A stretch of DNA of 64,000 nt from Altererythrobacter sp. TH136 (GTDB lineage Bacteria; Pseudomonadota; Alphaproteobacteria; Sphingomonadales; Sphingomonadaceae): NCBI RefSeq assembly GCF_007065885.1, contig NZ_CP041409.1:2527501-2591500 (forward strand), in the 5' to 3' direction. Below the pieces are notes generated by a model that saw only the letters and a list, made by a program, of their open reading frames with translations, did no database searches and had not been told where the DNA came from. A program made the translations under genes and the position numbers. The first letter of the stretch is position 1; every line of letters begins with the position of its first letter. Shown here piece by piece: positions 8,338 to 17,528 of the stretch.

Positions 8338-9141
8338 ATGATACGCACCGGGATCGGCGGCTGGACGTATCCCGCGTGGCGCGGGGGCGTGTTCTATCCC
8401 GCCGGCTTGCGGCAGCGCGACGAGCAGGCGTTCGCGACCCGCGCGGTCTCGGCGATCGAGATCAACGCGACGTTCTACCGCCTGCAGACGCCGCAGACCT
8501 TCGCGGCCTGGCGCGACCTGGCGCCGCCGGGGTTCATCTACAGCCTCAAGGGATCGCGCTTCGTCACCAACCGCAAGGTTCTCGCCTCCGCGGGCGAGGC
8601 GCTGGAGCGATTCGTGGGGCAGGGCTTCACCGAGCTCGGCGATATGCTCGGCCCAATCGTGTGGCAGCTCGCCGTGACCAAACGGTTCGATCCCGACGAT
8701 GTGGCCGCGTTCCTGGCGCTGCTGCCAGCGGCGCACCAGGGCGTGCCGCTACGCCATGCGATCGAAGTGGGGCACGAGAGCTTCGCCTGCGCCGAGTTCG
8801 TCGCGCTGGCGCGAAAAGCGGGGGTTGCGGTGGTCTATTCGGAGGCGACCGGACGGACGCCCGTAGCGGACCGGACCGCGAATTTCGCATACCTGCGGCT
8901 GCAAAATCTGACGAGCGGGCGCCGGACCGGCTACCCGCCGGCCCAGCTCGATCGGCTTGCCCGCCAATGCCATGCGTGGGCGCGGGGTGAAGCGCCAGCG
9001 GAGCTGGCATACTCCGGGGACCCGTCCGACAGCGCCGGCCGGCCGGGCGAGGTGTTCGCGATGATGATCAACGGGGCCAAGGAGCGCGCTCCGGCAGCGG
9101 CACGCGCGCTGGCGAAACGGGTTGCGAAGCTGTCGGAATAG
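8338..9141 (+). CDS. DUF72 family protein
   Basis: A 267-residue TIM-barrel-like protein of the DUF72 (YecE) family. It starts MIRTGIGGWTYPAWRG and continues VSAIEINATFYRLQ and FIYSLKGSRFVTN, all family signatures; later motifs are GPIVWQLAV and the C-terminal YSGDPSDSAGRPGEVFAMMINGAK region. ATG 8338 gives the standard N-terminus. The function of the family is unknown. It is divergent from the flavin-fold gene. Confidence 0.88.
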   Translation: MIRTGIGGWTYPAWRGGVFYPAGLRQRDEQAFATRAVSAIEINATFYRLQTPQTFAAWRDLAPPGFIYSLKGSRFVTNRKVLASAGEALERFVGQGFTELGDMLGPIVWQLAVTKRFDPDDVAAFLALLPAAHQGVPLRHAIEVGHESFACAEFVALARKAGVAVVYSEATGRTPVADRTANFAYLRLQNLTSGRRTGYPPAQLDRLARQCHAWARGEAPAELAYSGDPSDSAGRPGEVFAMMINGAKERAPAAARALAKRVAKLSE

Positions 9142-9209
9142 GAGTCTTCAGCGGAGGTCTTCGGGCGCGTTTCTCGATGCCCTTTGGACGCAAGCCTGCA
9201 TCGGTATTG

Positions 9210-9625
9210 TCAGAGCCGTGCGAGCGTCGCCCGATCCGGCTCGCCGTCAGAGAATGCCCGAGCGCCGCTGCAAAGCGCGTGTTTTCTGGCGCGGCGGCCC
9301 CGAACAAGGTCATCGAGCTGCGAAATTTCACCGCGTCGATCGTCCCCAGGATGGCCTCTGCCGGGCGCTTCCCGGCCCAGCCGAGCATGGCATCCGTCGC
9401 GGCGTCGAGGCGTTCTCCGAGCAGCGGGTGCGCAAGGTAAGCCGCCGCTTCCCGCAAATCGGCCAGGGCATAGTAACGTGCCGTTTCGCTCCGTCCCAGC
9501 CCGGCGATTTGCGGGAAGACGAACCACATCCAGTGGCTATGCTTGGACCCGGCGCGGAGTTCGGCAAGCGCCCGCTCGAATACGCCGCCTGCCTGCGCGG
9601 TTAAGAACCGGTCGAGCGATGCCAT
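9210..9625 (-). pseudogene. DUF1810 (YciR-like) gene with frameshift near its 3' end
   Basis: The first 120 residues are a clear DUF1810 protein: LDRFLTAQAGGVFERALAELRAG at the start, HWMWFVFPQIAGLGRS, YLAHPLLGERL and KFRSSMTLFGA. Near 9257-9260 the frame slips: the expected ending (AFSDGEPDRATLARL, stop at 9210-9212) is in another frame, while the original frame runs on for about 60 unrelated residues to 9068, antisense into the DUF72 gene. One missing base after CTCGG explains it. The family function is unknown. A second, far more decayed DUF1810 copy lies at 49532-49935. Confidence 0.8.
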
Positions 9626-9657
9626 GCCAGTAGCGGGCGACCGCTCGCGCCGAACAG

Positions 9658-9846
9658 TCAGTCGCCGGACTTTTTCTCTGGCAGTCCCTTGCGCTTGGTT
9701 TCCGCAAGCTCCTCCAGTTCGTTTTCGGTCATCGACTTGTACATGCCTTTGGAAGCGCCTTGCAGGTCGCCGACTTTCGTATCACCGCGCTTGGCGGACA
9801 GGGCTGCGCCGGCCGCTTTCTGTTGTGCCTTGGATTGAGCGGGCAT
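9658..9846 (-). CDS. DUF3008-like small basic protein
   Basis: A 62-residue highly charged protein: MPAQSKAQQKAAGAALSAKRG, then KVGDLQGASKGMYKSMTENELEELAETKRK. This matches the DUF3008 family of small, probably disordered proteins found in many proteobacteria. The open frame extends upstream, but the family N-terminus MPAQSKAQQ fixes the start at ATG 9846. No partner is suggested by the neighbours. Confidence 0.75.
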   Translation of the reverse strand: MPAQSKAQQKAAGAALSAKRGDTKVGDLQGASKGMYKSMTENELEELAETKRKGLPEKKSGD

Positions 9847-9937
9847 CAGGGTTCTCCTACGCTGCGTCCAATTCCGATCCCAACTTGAGTGCGCGATCGC
9901 CCATGCGGACCGCGTTGCCTTTCCCGGCCGCCCCGAC

Positions 9938-10303
9938 TTACTGTGCCGTGTTCGTCGGATCACCCGCGGGCGCATCGCCCGGGGTGGCCGCGCTCGACGG
10001 AGCGGCATCGGGGGCGGCATTCGACTGCTGCGTGCCAGTGGCACCGGTGTCCGCGTCAAAGGCGGGCGCCATCGGCTCCCCCCGGTCTGCGTTCATGTCT
10101 TCCTGCGCCGCCATCTCGCGGCTCTGATTGACCTGGCTGTCAGCGCCGTTGTCCTGCGAGAGCATTCCCGTCGCCAGGATGATGGCGAATGCCGCGATGA
10201 CCAGCACCAGGCCGATCACCAGCACCCAGCGGACCACGCCTTCGCGCGAGCCGCCGCTGGCTTCGGTTGTGCTGGCGTGAATTTCGTCGCCCCGATGGTC
10301 CAT
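9938..10303 (-). CDS. Single-span membrane protein, unknown function
   Basis: A 121-residue protein with one transmembrane helix (WVLVIGLVLVIAAFAIILA, about residues 26-45), a short cytoplasmic N-terminus (MDHRGDEIHAS) and a low-complexity Ala/Asp/Pro/Thr tail of about 70 residues. I recognise no domain. The composition suggests an anchored protein with a disordered exported tail. It lies between dapD and the DUF3008 gene on the same strand. Confidence 0.55.
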   Translation of the reverse strand: MDHRGDEIHASTTEASGGSREGVVRWVLVIGLVLVIAAFAIILATGMLSQDNGADSQVNQSREMAAQEDMNADRGEPMAPAFDADTGATGTQQSNAAPDAAPSSAATPGDAPAGDPTNTAQ

Positions 10304-10358
10304 TGTCTGCCTCCCTTGCCTGATTGCCGCTTCTACGGTTTCCCGCCGGTTTCGGTTC

Positions 10359-11198
10359 CTAGTCGCGCAACAGCTCGTTGATGCCGGTCTTGAAACGGGT
10401 CTGCGCGTCGACGGTCTTGACGATCACTGCGCAGTACAGGCTGGGGCCCGGGCTGCCATCGGGCAGCGGCTTGCCGGGGAGAGCGCCCGGCACCACCACG
10501 GCATAGGGCGGCACGGTGCCCATGTGCACTTCGCCGGTCGCGCGATCGACGATCTTGGTCGAAGCGCCAAGGTAGACGCCCATCGACAGCACCGCGCCTT
10601 CACCCACGCGCACGCCTTCGGCGACCTCGCTGCGAGCGCCGATGAACGCGCCGTCGCCGATGATCACCGGGTCCGCCTGCAGCGGTTCCAGCACACCGCC
10701 GATGCCCGCTCCGCCGGAGATGTGGACGCCCGCACCGATCTGCGCGCAGCTGCCCACCGTCGCCCAGGTATCGACCATCGAGTTTTCGCCGACATGGGCG
10801 CCGATGTTGACGAAGCTGGGCATCAGCACCGCGCCGCGGCCGATGTGCGCGCCGCGCCGGACCACCGCGCCCGGCACCACCCGGAATCCGGCCTCGCGGA
10901 AGCGATTGTCGCCCCACCCGGCGAACTTGGACGGTACCTTGTCGAACGCGGGCGCGCCCGCGCTGCCGCCGTCGATCACCGCGTTGTCGTTGAGCCGGAA
11001 GCTCAGCAGAACCGCTTTCTTGAGCCACTGGTTGACCCGCCATCCGCCGTTGCCGTCCGGCTCCGCCACGCGCGCGCTACCGGCATCCAGCAGATCGAGC
11101 GCGGCCTCGACCGGCTCGCGGACATCGTGGCTGGCCGGCGTCACATCGGCGCGTGCGTCCCATGCCCGGTCGATGGCGGCGGCAAGATCGGCGGACAT
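10359..11198 (-). CDS. dapD: 2,3,4,5-tetrahydropyridine-2,6-dicarboxylate N-succinyltransferase
   Basis: Succinylates tetrahydrodipicolinate with succinyl-CoA in the lysine/diaminopimelate pathway (cytosol). About 279 residues. The hexapeptide-repeat left-handed beta helix is obvious ([60 protein letters not shown]). Start ATG 11198 ([13 protein letters not shown]) was chosen because GGGAG lies nine bases upstream; ATG 11204 is an alternative. It is divergent from the subtilase gene and not clustered with other dap genes here. Confidence 0.95.
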   Translation of the reverse strand: MSADLAAAIDRAWDARADVTPASHDVREPVEAALDLLDAGSARVAEPDGNGGWRVNQWLKKAVLLSFRLNDNAVIDGGSAGAPAFDKVPSKFAGWGDNRFREAGFRVVPGAVVRRGAHIGRGAVLMPSFVNIGAHVGENSMVDTWATVGSCAQIGAGVHISGGAGIGGVLEPLQADPVIIGDGAFIGARSEVAEGVRVGEGAVLSMGVYLGASTKIVDRATGEVHMGTVPPYAVVVPGALPGKPLPDGSPGPSLYCAVIVKTVDAQTRFKTGINELLRD

Positions 11199-11350
11199 GG
11201 ACATCGGCTCCCGTTCAGTGGCTATGCCCATGCGCTAGCTGGGCGCCGGGACAGCGGCAAGTGCGCGCGGCTGCAGAAACCCCGAACCGCACGTTCAGCA
11301 AGATGTTAGGATCGTCCGTACATGCTGAGGTAAATTCGGGGACGCATCGC

Positions 11351-13726
11351 ATGACCAGACCTCCGCTTCGTCAACGGCGGCTCACTATTGGCTGCGCGCT
11401 TGGCACGCTGGCAGCGCTGTCCGCCTGTGGCGGCGGCGGTGGTGGGGGCGGGGGTGCTCCTCCGATCATCAGCACCCCGGCGCCCGTGCCGACCCCTTCG
11501 CCCAGTCCGGCTCCACCTCCGCCGCCGCCCCCGCCTGTGGCGGCGTCGAGCTTCGACACGGCGGAGTTCCGCCGCTCGGACGGTCCGTCGTTTCACGGCG
11601 CCACTGCGGCGTGGACCAAGGGCGTCACCGGCGCGGGCGTGAAGATCGGCGTGGTGGACAGCGGGATAGACCCGGACAATCCTGAGTTTGCGGGCCGGAT
11701 CGATCCGGCGAGCGGCGATGTGGTCGCATCGCGGGGTGTGGAAGGACCGGACGATCACGGCACCCAGGTGGCGCTGGTCGCCGCGGCGGCGCGCAACGAC
11801 AGCGGGGTGGTCGGCATCGCCTATCAGTCGACCGTCGTGGCGTTGCGGGCGGACTCGCTGGGAAGCTGCGACGGCGAGGACGGGTGCACGTTCAGCGATC
11901 GCTCCATCGCCGCCGGCATCGACCGCGCGGTCGCGGCCGGGGCCACTGTGGTCAACCTCAGCCTGGGCGGCGATGCGCCGACTTCGGTGATGCTCGATGC
12001 CGTGCGGCGGGCGTCGGCGGCGGGGGTGGTGATCGTCGTGTCATCGGGCAACGAAGGGGACGGCAGCGATCCCGAGGTCGATCCCAACCAGCCCAATCCG
12101 TTCGCTGCCGGGGTCCGCAACGCGGGCGGCGGCAACGTGATCATCGCCGGCTCGGTCAACGAGACCAGCCAGTTTTCCCCCTTCAGCAACAAGGCGGGCG
12201 CCCAGGCGCAGTGGTTCCTCTCCGCGCTGGGGGAGCGGGTCTGCTGCGTGTACGAAAACGGTGTCCTGAAGGTCGAATCGACGCCCGAAGGGCAGTTCGT
12301 CACCCTGGTATCCGGCACCAGCTTCTCCGCGCCGCAGATTTCGGGCGCGGTGGCGCTGCTGAAGCAGGCGTTTCCCAACCTCACCGGCGCGCAGATGGTC
12401 GATCTGTTGTTGTCTAGCGCGCGCGATGAGGGGGCTGCGGGGACCGACACGACCTATGGCCGCGGTATCCTCGATATCGCCGCCGCGTTCGCGCCCCGCG
12501 GGACGACTACGCTCGCCGGCAGTTCCACCTCGATGGCGCTGGGCGACGATACCGGCGTGGGGTCCGGCCCGATGGGCGATGCGTTCGGGGGCAAGCCGCT
12601 CGGCACCGTGGTGCTCGACGGATACCAGCGGGCGTACAGCTACGACCTTGGCCGCGGGATGCGCAGCGCCGGATTGCAGCCCAAGCTGCTGGGCGCGGTC
12701 GATGCCGGCACCCGGCAGGTGAGTGGCGGCGGACCGGCGGTGGCGATGGCGTTTACCCTTGCCGACGGATCGCGCGGTGAGCCGAATTGGATCGCCCCGC
12801 TGCGCCTCTCGGCCGAAGATGCCCGCGCCGCGCGCGTGCTTGCCGGCCGAGTGGCGATGAAGATCGCGCCAGACCAGCAGATCGGGTTCGCGTTCAAAGA
12901 ACGGGCCGATGGCCTGGTGGCGCAGCTGCAGGGGCAGGACCGTCCGGCGTTCCTGATCGCGGGCGATGCCGGGGCCGATGCGGGCTTCACGCAAGGCGGC
13001 GACCTTGCGGTCGCCTATCGCCGGCAGATCGGCCCATGGGGCGTGACCGCCAGCAGCGAGCAGGGCCGCGCCTGGCTCGGCAATCTGCGGATCGAGGACG
13101 GCAGGCTGGAAGGCGCCCGCGAAAGCCGCGGCCTTTCCAACTGGTCGCTGGCCGCCGATCGTACGTTCGGCCCGGTGGAGACCGCGCTTGGCCTGTCGTG
13201 GTTGAGCGAGGACCGCACGATCCTGGGCGCGTATTTCGCCGATGCGTTTGGCGGGGGCGGGGCGAACACCCTGTTCATCGACGCCAGCGCCGGGTGGCGG
13301 ATGGGCGATGGATGGCGGCTGGGCGGCGCGTTCCGCCAGGGCTTCACCCGCGCGGACCGGGTCGGCCTGATCGGCGGGGGATCGAACCTGGTCAGCCGCG
13401 GCTGGTCGGCGGACCTGACCAAGCAGGGCGTGCTGGGCTCCGACACGCTGGGCCTGCGGGTGTCGCAGCCGCTGCGGGTGGAGGGCGGGGGGCTCAACCT
13501 GACGCTGCCAGTGGGATACGACTATACCACGCTGTTGCCGACGTACGCCACCAGCCTGCTGTCGCTGACCCCGCAGGGGCGCGAGATCGACGCTGAGCTG
13601 GCTTGGCACGGGCGGCTGTGGGGCGGGGACGCCTCCACCAGCGTGTTCTACCGCACCGACCCCGGCAACTTCGCCAGCCTGCCCGACGACAAGGGTGTCG
13701 CGGTCAAGTGGGCGAAGCGCTTCTAG
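11351..13726 (+). CDS. Subtilisin-like S8 serine protease with C-terminal beta-barrel-like region
   Basis: A 791-residue exported subtilase. The signal ends in a lipobox (AALSAC) followed by nine glycines and a long Pro/Ser linker. The S8 triad is complete: Asp103 in GVVDSGIDP, His136 in PDDHGTQV and Ser324 in SGTSFSAPQ, with the oxyanion Asn in SSGNEGDG. After residue 400 the sequence turns into alternating strands and ends in KWAKRF; a terminal aromatic residue is typical of outer-membrane beta-barrels, suggesting an autotransporter. ATG 11351 gives the signal peptide. A lipobox on an autotransporter passenger is unusual. Confidence 0.88.
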   Translation: MTRPPLRQRRLTIGCALGTLAALSACGGGGGGGGGAPPIISTPAPVPTPSPSPAPPPPPPPPVAASSFDTAEFRRSDGPSFHGATAAWTKGVTGAGVKIGVVDSGIDPDNPEFAGRIDPASGDVVASRGVEGPDDHGTQVALVAAAARNDSGVVGIAYQSTVVALRADSLGSCDGEDGCTFSDRSIAAGIDRAVAAGATVVNLSLGGDAPTSVMLDAVRRASAAGVVIVVSSGNEGDGSDPEVDPNQPNPFAAGVRNAGGGNVIIAGSVNETSQFSPFSNKAGAQAQWFLSALGERVCCVYENGVLKVESTPEGQFVTLVSGTSFSAPQISGAVALLKQAFPNLTGAQMVDLLLSSARDEGAAGTDTTYGRGILDIAAAFAPRGTTTLAGSSTSMALGDDTGVGSGPMGDAFGGKPLGTVVLDGYQRAYSYDLGRGMRSAGLQPKLLGAVDAGTRQVSGGGPAVAMAFTLADGSRGEPNWIAPLRLSAEDARAARVLAGRVAMKIAPDQQIGFAFKERADGLVAQLQGQDRPAFLIAGDAGADAGFTQGGDLAVAYRRQIGPWGVTASSEQGRAWLGNLRIEDGRLEGARESRGLSNWSLAADRTFGPVETALGLSWLSEDRTILGAYFADAFGGGGANTLFIDASAGWRMGDGWRLGGAFRQGFTRADRVGLIGGGSNLVSRGWSADLTKQGVLGSDTLGLRVSQPLRVEGGGLNLTLPVGYDYTTLLPTYATSLLSLTPQGREIDAELAWHGRLWGGDASTSVFYRTDPGNFASLPDDKGVAVKWAKRF

Positions 13727-14815
13727 CTACGAAGCGCCCGCCAGCTTCGCGAACTCCCATGCCTTGTCGGCCAGGGGAGCCACACGTTCCGACTGCGCCT
13801 TGGCGTGGGCGGAGCTGGCGGTGCCGTCGATCACCCGCTTCTTGATGCCCTGCAGGATGCCTGCGAGGCGGAAGAAGTTGTATGCGAAGAACCAGTTCAT
13901 GTCGGGCACTTCGCTGCGCCCGGTAGCCGCGCAATATCGCGCCACCAGTTCATCGAGTTCCGGAATGCCGAGCGCCGCGCGGTCGAGGTCCATCACCCCT
14001 GACCGGCCGCCGTTCTCGGTCACGTACATCATGCAAAGGTAGGTGAAATCCGCCATCGGATCGCCGAGGGTCGACAGCTCCCAGTCGAGCACCGCCAGCA
14101 CTTGCGCCCGATCATGGGCGAAGATCATGTTGTCGATCCGGTAATCGCCGTGGACCACGCTGGTGCGGGTCTGCTCGGGCAGGGTCGCCGGCAGATACTC
14201 GATCAGCTTTTCCATTGAGGGCAAGTGATCGGTTTCGGACAGGCGGTATTGCTTCGTCCAGCGGTCGACCTGGCGGCCGAAGTAGTTGCCGGGCTTGCCG
14301 AAGTCCTCCAGCCCCGCTTCGGCGACGTCGGTGTTGTGCAGCTTGGCCAGCGTGTCGACCATCTCCAGATACACCGCGCGCCGTTCCTCGGGCGAGGCGC
14401 CGGGCATGGCGCCGTCCCAGATCGTGCGGCCATCAACCATGTCCATGACGTAGAACCACGATCCCACCACCGCATCGTCGGTGCACAGCCCGAACTGCCG
14501 CGCGACGGGAAAGCCGGTACGGTGCAGACCCGACTGCACCTTGAACTCGCGATCCACCGCGTGCGCGCTCGGCAACAGTTTGCCGAACGGCTTGCGGCGC
14601 AGGACGTAGTTCCTGGTCGGGGTCGACAGCTTGTAGGTCGGGTTCGACTGGCCGCCCTTGAACTTGCCCTGGGTTAGCGGCCCCTGGAACCCCTCGACGT
14701 TGGCTTTCATCCACGCGGTCAGGCGCGCTTCGTCAAGGTGATCGGCCTCGCTCGGCTCGACCGTGCCGGTGAAGGCCGCCTGCGCGTCGCCGATTTCGGG
14801 GGAGGGCACGCTCAC
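13727..14815 (-). CDS. Phosphotransferase family protein (ACAD10/APH-like kinase)
   Basis: A 362-residue aminoglycoside-phosphotransferase-fold kinase. The catalytic loop VVHGDYRIDNMIF carries the conserved His-Gly-Asp and Asn, followed by the metal motif AVLDWELSTLGDP. The N-lobe has the sequence FKGGQSNPTYKL. Relatives fused to or beside acyl-CoA dehydrogenases (ACAD10/11) phosphorylate hydroxyacyl-CoAs, which fits two acyl-CoA dehydrogenases nearby; the exact substrate is inference. It overlaps the upstream alcohol dehydrogenase by four bases (ATGA), so the two are translationally coupled. Confidence 0.85.
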   Translation of the reverse strand: MSVPSPEIGDAQAAFTGTVEPSEADHLDEARLTAWMKANVEGFQGPLTQGKFKGGQSNPTYKLSTPTRNYVLRRKPFGKLLPSAHAVDREFKVQSGLHRTGFPVARQFGLCTDDAVVGSWFYVMDMVDGRTIWDGAMPGASPEERRAVYLEMVDTLAKLHNTDVAEAGLEDFGKPGNYFGRQVDRWTKQYRLSETDHLPSMEKLIEYLPATLPEQTRTSVVHGDYRIDNMIFAHDRAQVLAVLDWELSTLGDPMADFTYLCMMYVTENGGRSGVMDLDRAALGIPELDELVARYCAATGRSEVPDMNWFFAYNFFRLAGILQGIKKRVIDGTASSAHAKAQSERVAPLADKAWEFAKLAGAS

Positions 14816-15900
14816 TGGTCGAACACGATCACGCTGCGCGCGCTATCGCCCTGCTTCATCTTGTCAAAGCCTGCGTTGACCTCTGACAGCGAGATGCGTT
14901 CCGAGATGATTGTGTCGAGATCGAGCAGCCCGCGCATGTAGAAGTCCACCAGCCGCGGCAGGTCCACCGGGAAGCGGTTGTTGCCCATGATCGAACCCTG
15001 CAGCTTCTTGCCGCTGAGCAGGTCCATCGCGCCGAGCCCGACCTTGCAGTCGAGCGGCATCATGCCGAGGATCGTCGCGGTGCCGCCGCGGCGCAGCACC
15101 TTGCAGGCGAGTTCGGCCGAGGCGGGCCGTCCGACCGCCTCGATCGCGTGATCAACGCCGCCCTTCGACAGTTCGATGACCTGCTGCGCGGCGTTTTCCG
15201 CCATCGCGTCGACCACGTCGGTCGCGCCGAGCGCCAATGCCAGCTCGCGCTTCGCGGGCACCGGATCGCAGGCGATGATGCGGCCCGCGCCGGCGATCTT
15301 CGCGGCATTGATCGCGGCAAGTCCCACGCCGCCGCAGCCGATCACGGCCACCGTTTCGCCCGGCACCAGCTTGCACGCGTTGAACACTGCGCCCGCGCCG
15401 GTGGTGACCGCGCAGCCGATCACCGCCGCACGGTCGAGCGGCATATCGGGGTCGATACGCACGCAGGCGTGTTCGTGGATCAGCATCTGTTCGGCAAAGG
15501 CCGAGAGGTTGAGCATCTGGTTGACCATGCCGCCATCGGTGCGGGTGATGCGCGGCGCATCGCTCTGCGCGCGGCGCGTCTCACCGCCAAGGCACAGCGC
15601 CATGCGCCCGGTAACGCAGAATTCGCAGTGGCCGCAGAACGCTGACAGGCACGACACAACGTGATCGCCCGGCTTGACCGTGCGCACCTCGCTGCCGACT
15701 GCCTCGACGATGCCCGCCGCCTCATGCCCCGGCACCGCGGGGAGGGCGTGGGGGTAAGTGCCTTCGATGAAGTGCAGGTCGGAATGGCACAGGCCACAGG
15801 CGGCGGTGCGGATCAGCACTTCGTGCGGGCCCGGCTTGGAGATCGACAGCTCCTCGATTTCGAGCGGCTGTTTCGGTTGGATAAGAACTGCAGCTTTCAA
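14812..15900 (-). CDS. Zinc-dependent alcohol dehydrogenase, class III-like
   Basis: A 362-residue medium-chain dehydrogenase. Catalytic zinc ligands are in CGLCHSDLHF and PGHEAAGIV; the structural zinc site has four cysteines in CGHCEFCVTGRMALC. The Rossmann motif is VIGCGGVGLAAI. Close to S-(hydroxymethyl)glutathione and long-chain alcohol dehydrogenases, but the substrate cannot be fixed from sequence. It heads a two-gene unit with the phosphotransferase and lies in a catabolic cluster with SDRs and acyl-CoA dehydrogenases. Confidence 0.9.
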   Translation of the reverse strand: MKAAVLIQPKQPLEIEELSISKPGPHEVLIRTAACGLCHSDLHFIEGTYPHALPAVPGHEAAGIVEAVGSEVRTVKPGDHVVSCLSAFCGHCEFCVTGRMALCLGGETRRAQSDAPRITRTDGGMVNQMLNLSAFAEQMLIHEHACVRIDPDMPLDRAAVIGCAVTTGAGAVFNACKLVPGETVAVIGCGGVGLAAINAAKIAGAGRIIACDPVPAKRELALALGATDVVDAMAENAAQQVIELSKGGVDHAIEAVGRPASAELACKVLRRGGTATILGMMPLDCKVGLGAMDLLSGKKLQGSIMGNNRFPVDLPRLVDFYMRGLLDLDTIISERISLSEVNAGFDKMKQGDSARSVIVFDQ

Positions 15901-16031
15901 GGCGTTGACTCCAGTTGAAAATTCGCTGGCACTCGGCCGGTTTCAGACGGTTTCTCGTGCGCCCGACATCTGTCCGTTGCAATTCAGGACCGTGGCAGAG
16001 CCACGCGGCCGCGCCAAGGCTCTAGTTGGCA

Positions 16032-17528
16032 TCACGGGTGGTGTCCGACCGCGTCGGGATCAGCCTTGGCCGCCTGGGCGAGCAGCGCCAGCCGCGCCTC
16101 GTGCCCCTCGCGCGTGATGGGGAAGCGGCGGATGATCAGCACCACCAGGATCGCCAGCACGAACACGCACGCGGCATAGGTCATCGCCAGCCGGTCGATG
16201 ATATCGGGCGCGACCGCGCCCGGCGTGGCGCCGCTGGGCATTCCGGCATAGCTGAGCAGGAACCCGGTTATGAAAATCCCGACGCCGGTGGAGCATTTGG
16301 CCGCGAAGAACGCGCCGGCCGCGAACGTGCCTTCCGACCGGCGGCCCGTCTGTTCTTCGGAAGCCTCGACCACGTCCGCCACCATCGATGACAGCGCGAT
16401 GCCGGCGATGACGCTGAACATGTTCGAGAAAAACGTCGCGACGAACATTCCGCCAAGCGACGGAATGGACCCGTCAGGCCACCACAGCCCGAAGTGGCGG
16501 AAGGTGAGGGGAGTAACCCAGCAGATCATCCCGATCACGGCGGCAACGGCTGCGGTTTCGCGCTTGCCGAACCGCTGTTGCAGCGGGCCGACCAGCAGAA
16601 AACTGCCGATCACGCTGCCGAACAGCAGCAGCGGGTAAAGCTGCAGCGCCAGCGGCGGGAACTTCCATACGAACAGGTACAGGTAGTTGGAGATCGAGAA
16701 GGTGATCCCCTGGCTGGTGATCGACGCCGCGATCGCGAACATCAGCACCACGAATGCGGGGTGGGACAGGCTCTCGCGGATTTCGCTGAACGCGCCGCCG
16801 ATGCCCGCCTTGCCGGGGGCTTTGACCTCTGGCCGGTGGCCGACCCACTTGTGCTGGCCCCATGCCGACAGCAGCACCGTGCCGACCATCAGGATCGCGC
16901 CGACGATGCCGTAGTTGTGGTAACCCTCGCGCGCCAGCATCGCGTTGGGCAGGAACACGCCGTACGCCAGCAGCAGCATCAGGAGGCCGCCGCCCCAGGC
17001 GTTGAGATAGCGCAGGCGGGTGAGGCGGGTGCGCTCGTCGTAATCGCGGGTGATTTCCGCCACCAGCGCGGCGGACGGCACTTCGCAGAACGCCACCGCG
17101 GCGCGCACCGCGATCGCCGAGAGCAGCAGGACCGGGAAGCTCGCCGGGCCGACGGGCGACCACAACAGCACCCAGAAGCCGCCGAGGAACAGCGGCGCAA
17201 CATAGAGGTAGGGCAGCCGGCGGCCCCAGCGGGTGTTCGTCCGGTCGCTGACGTGGCCGACGATGGGATCGATCAACCCATCGAACACCAGCGCGATCAG
17301 CAACGCCAGGCTGACCAGCCGCGCGTCCATTCCTAGCACCTGGTTATAGAACAGCAGCAGGAAGGTGGAAAAGCCGTTGTCCTTTATCCCGTAGGCAATG
17401 CTGCCCAGGCCGTTCGCCATGGCAAGGCGGGTCGGCACGCGGCCCTGGACCGGCGTCATGGGAGTCGATGTGCCCGGTGCCGGCGATTCAGGTGCCGGCG
17501 TCTGGGGCGCCGCCGCGCTGGCGCTCAC
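16032..17528 (-). CDS. MFS transporter, glycoside-pentoside-hexuronide type
   Basis: A 498-residue, twelve-span carrier. The N-terminus has the GPH pattern ANGLGSIAYGIKDNGFSTF and the loop GHVSDRTNTRWGRRLPYL. The start is taken as GTG 17528, which overlaps the upstream SDR stop in a GTGA junction; a Pro/Ala-rich leader of about 25 residues precedes the first helix, and a later ATG is an alternative. Family members are often cation symporters for sugars or glycosides, but in sphingomonads such carriers also accompany catabolic clusters. Coupled to the SDR gene. Confidence 0.83.
   Translation of the reverse strand: MSASAAAPQTPAPESPAPGTSTPMTPVQGRVPTRLAMANGLGSIAYGIKDNGFSTFLLLFYNQVLGMDARLVSLALLIALVFDGLIDPIVGHVSDRTNTRWGRRLPYLYVAPLFLGGFWVLLWSPVGPASFPVLLLSAIAVRAAVAFCEVPSAALVAEITRDYDERTRLTRLRYLNAWGGGLLMLLLAYGVFLPNAMLAREGYHNYGIVGAILMVGTVLLSAWGQHKWVGHRPEVKAPGKAGIGGAFSEIRESLSHPAFVVLMFAIAASITSQGITFSISNYLYLFVWKFPPLALQLYPLLLFGSVIGSFLLVGPLQQRFGKRETAAVAAVIGMICWVTPLTFRHFGLWWPDGSIPSLGGMFVATFFSNMFSVIAGIALSSMVADVVEASEEQTGRRSEGTFAAGAFFAAKCSTGVGIFITGFLLSYAGMPSGATPGAVAPDIIDRLAMTYAACVFVLAILVVLIIRRFPITREGHEARLALLAQAAKADPDAVGHHP

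Noticed and set aside
12041-13609. Minus-strand open frame of 522 codons inside the subtilase gene
   Set aside because: No recognisable motif, shadow-like composition, and full overlap with a well supported S8 protease.
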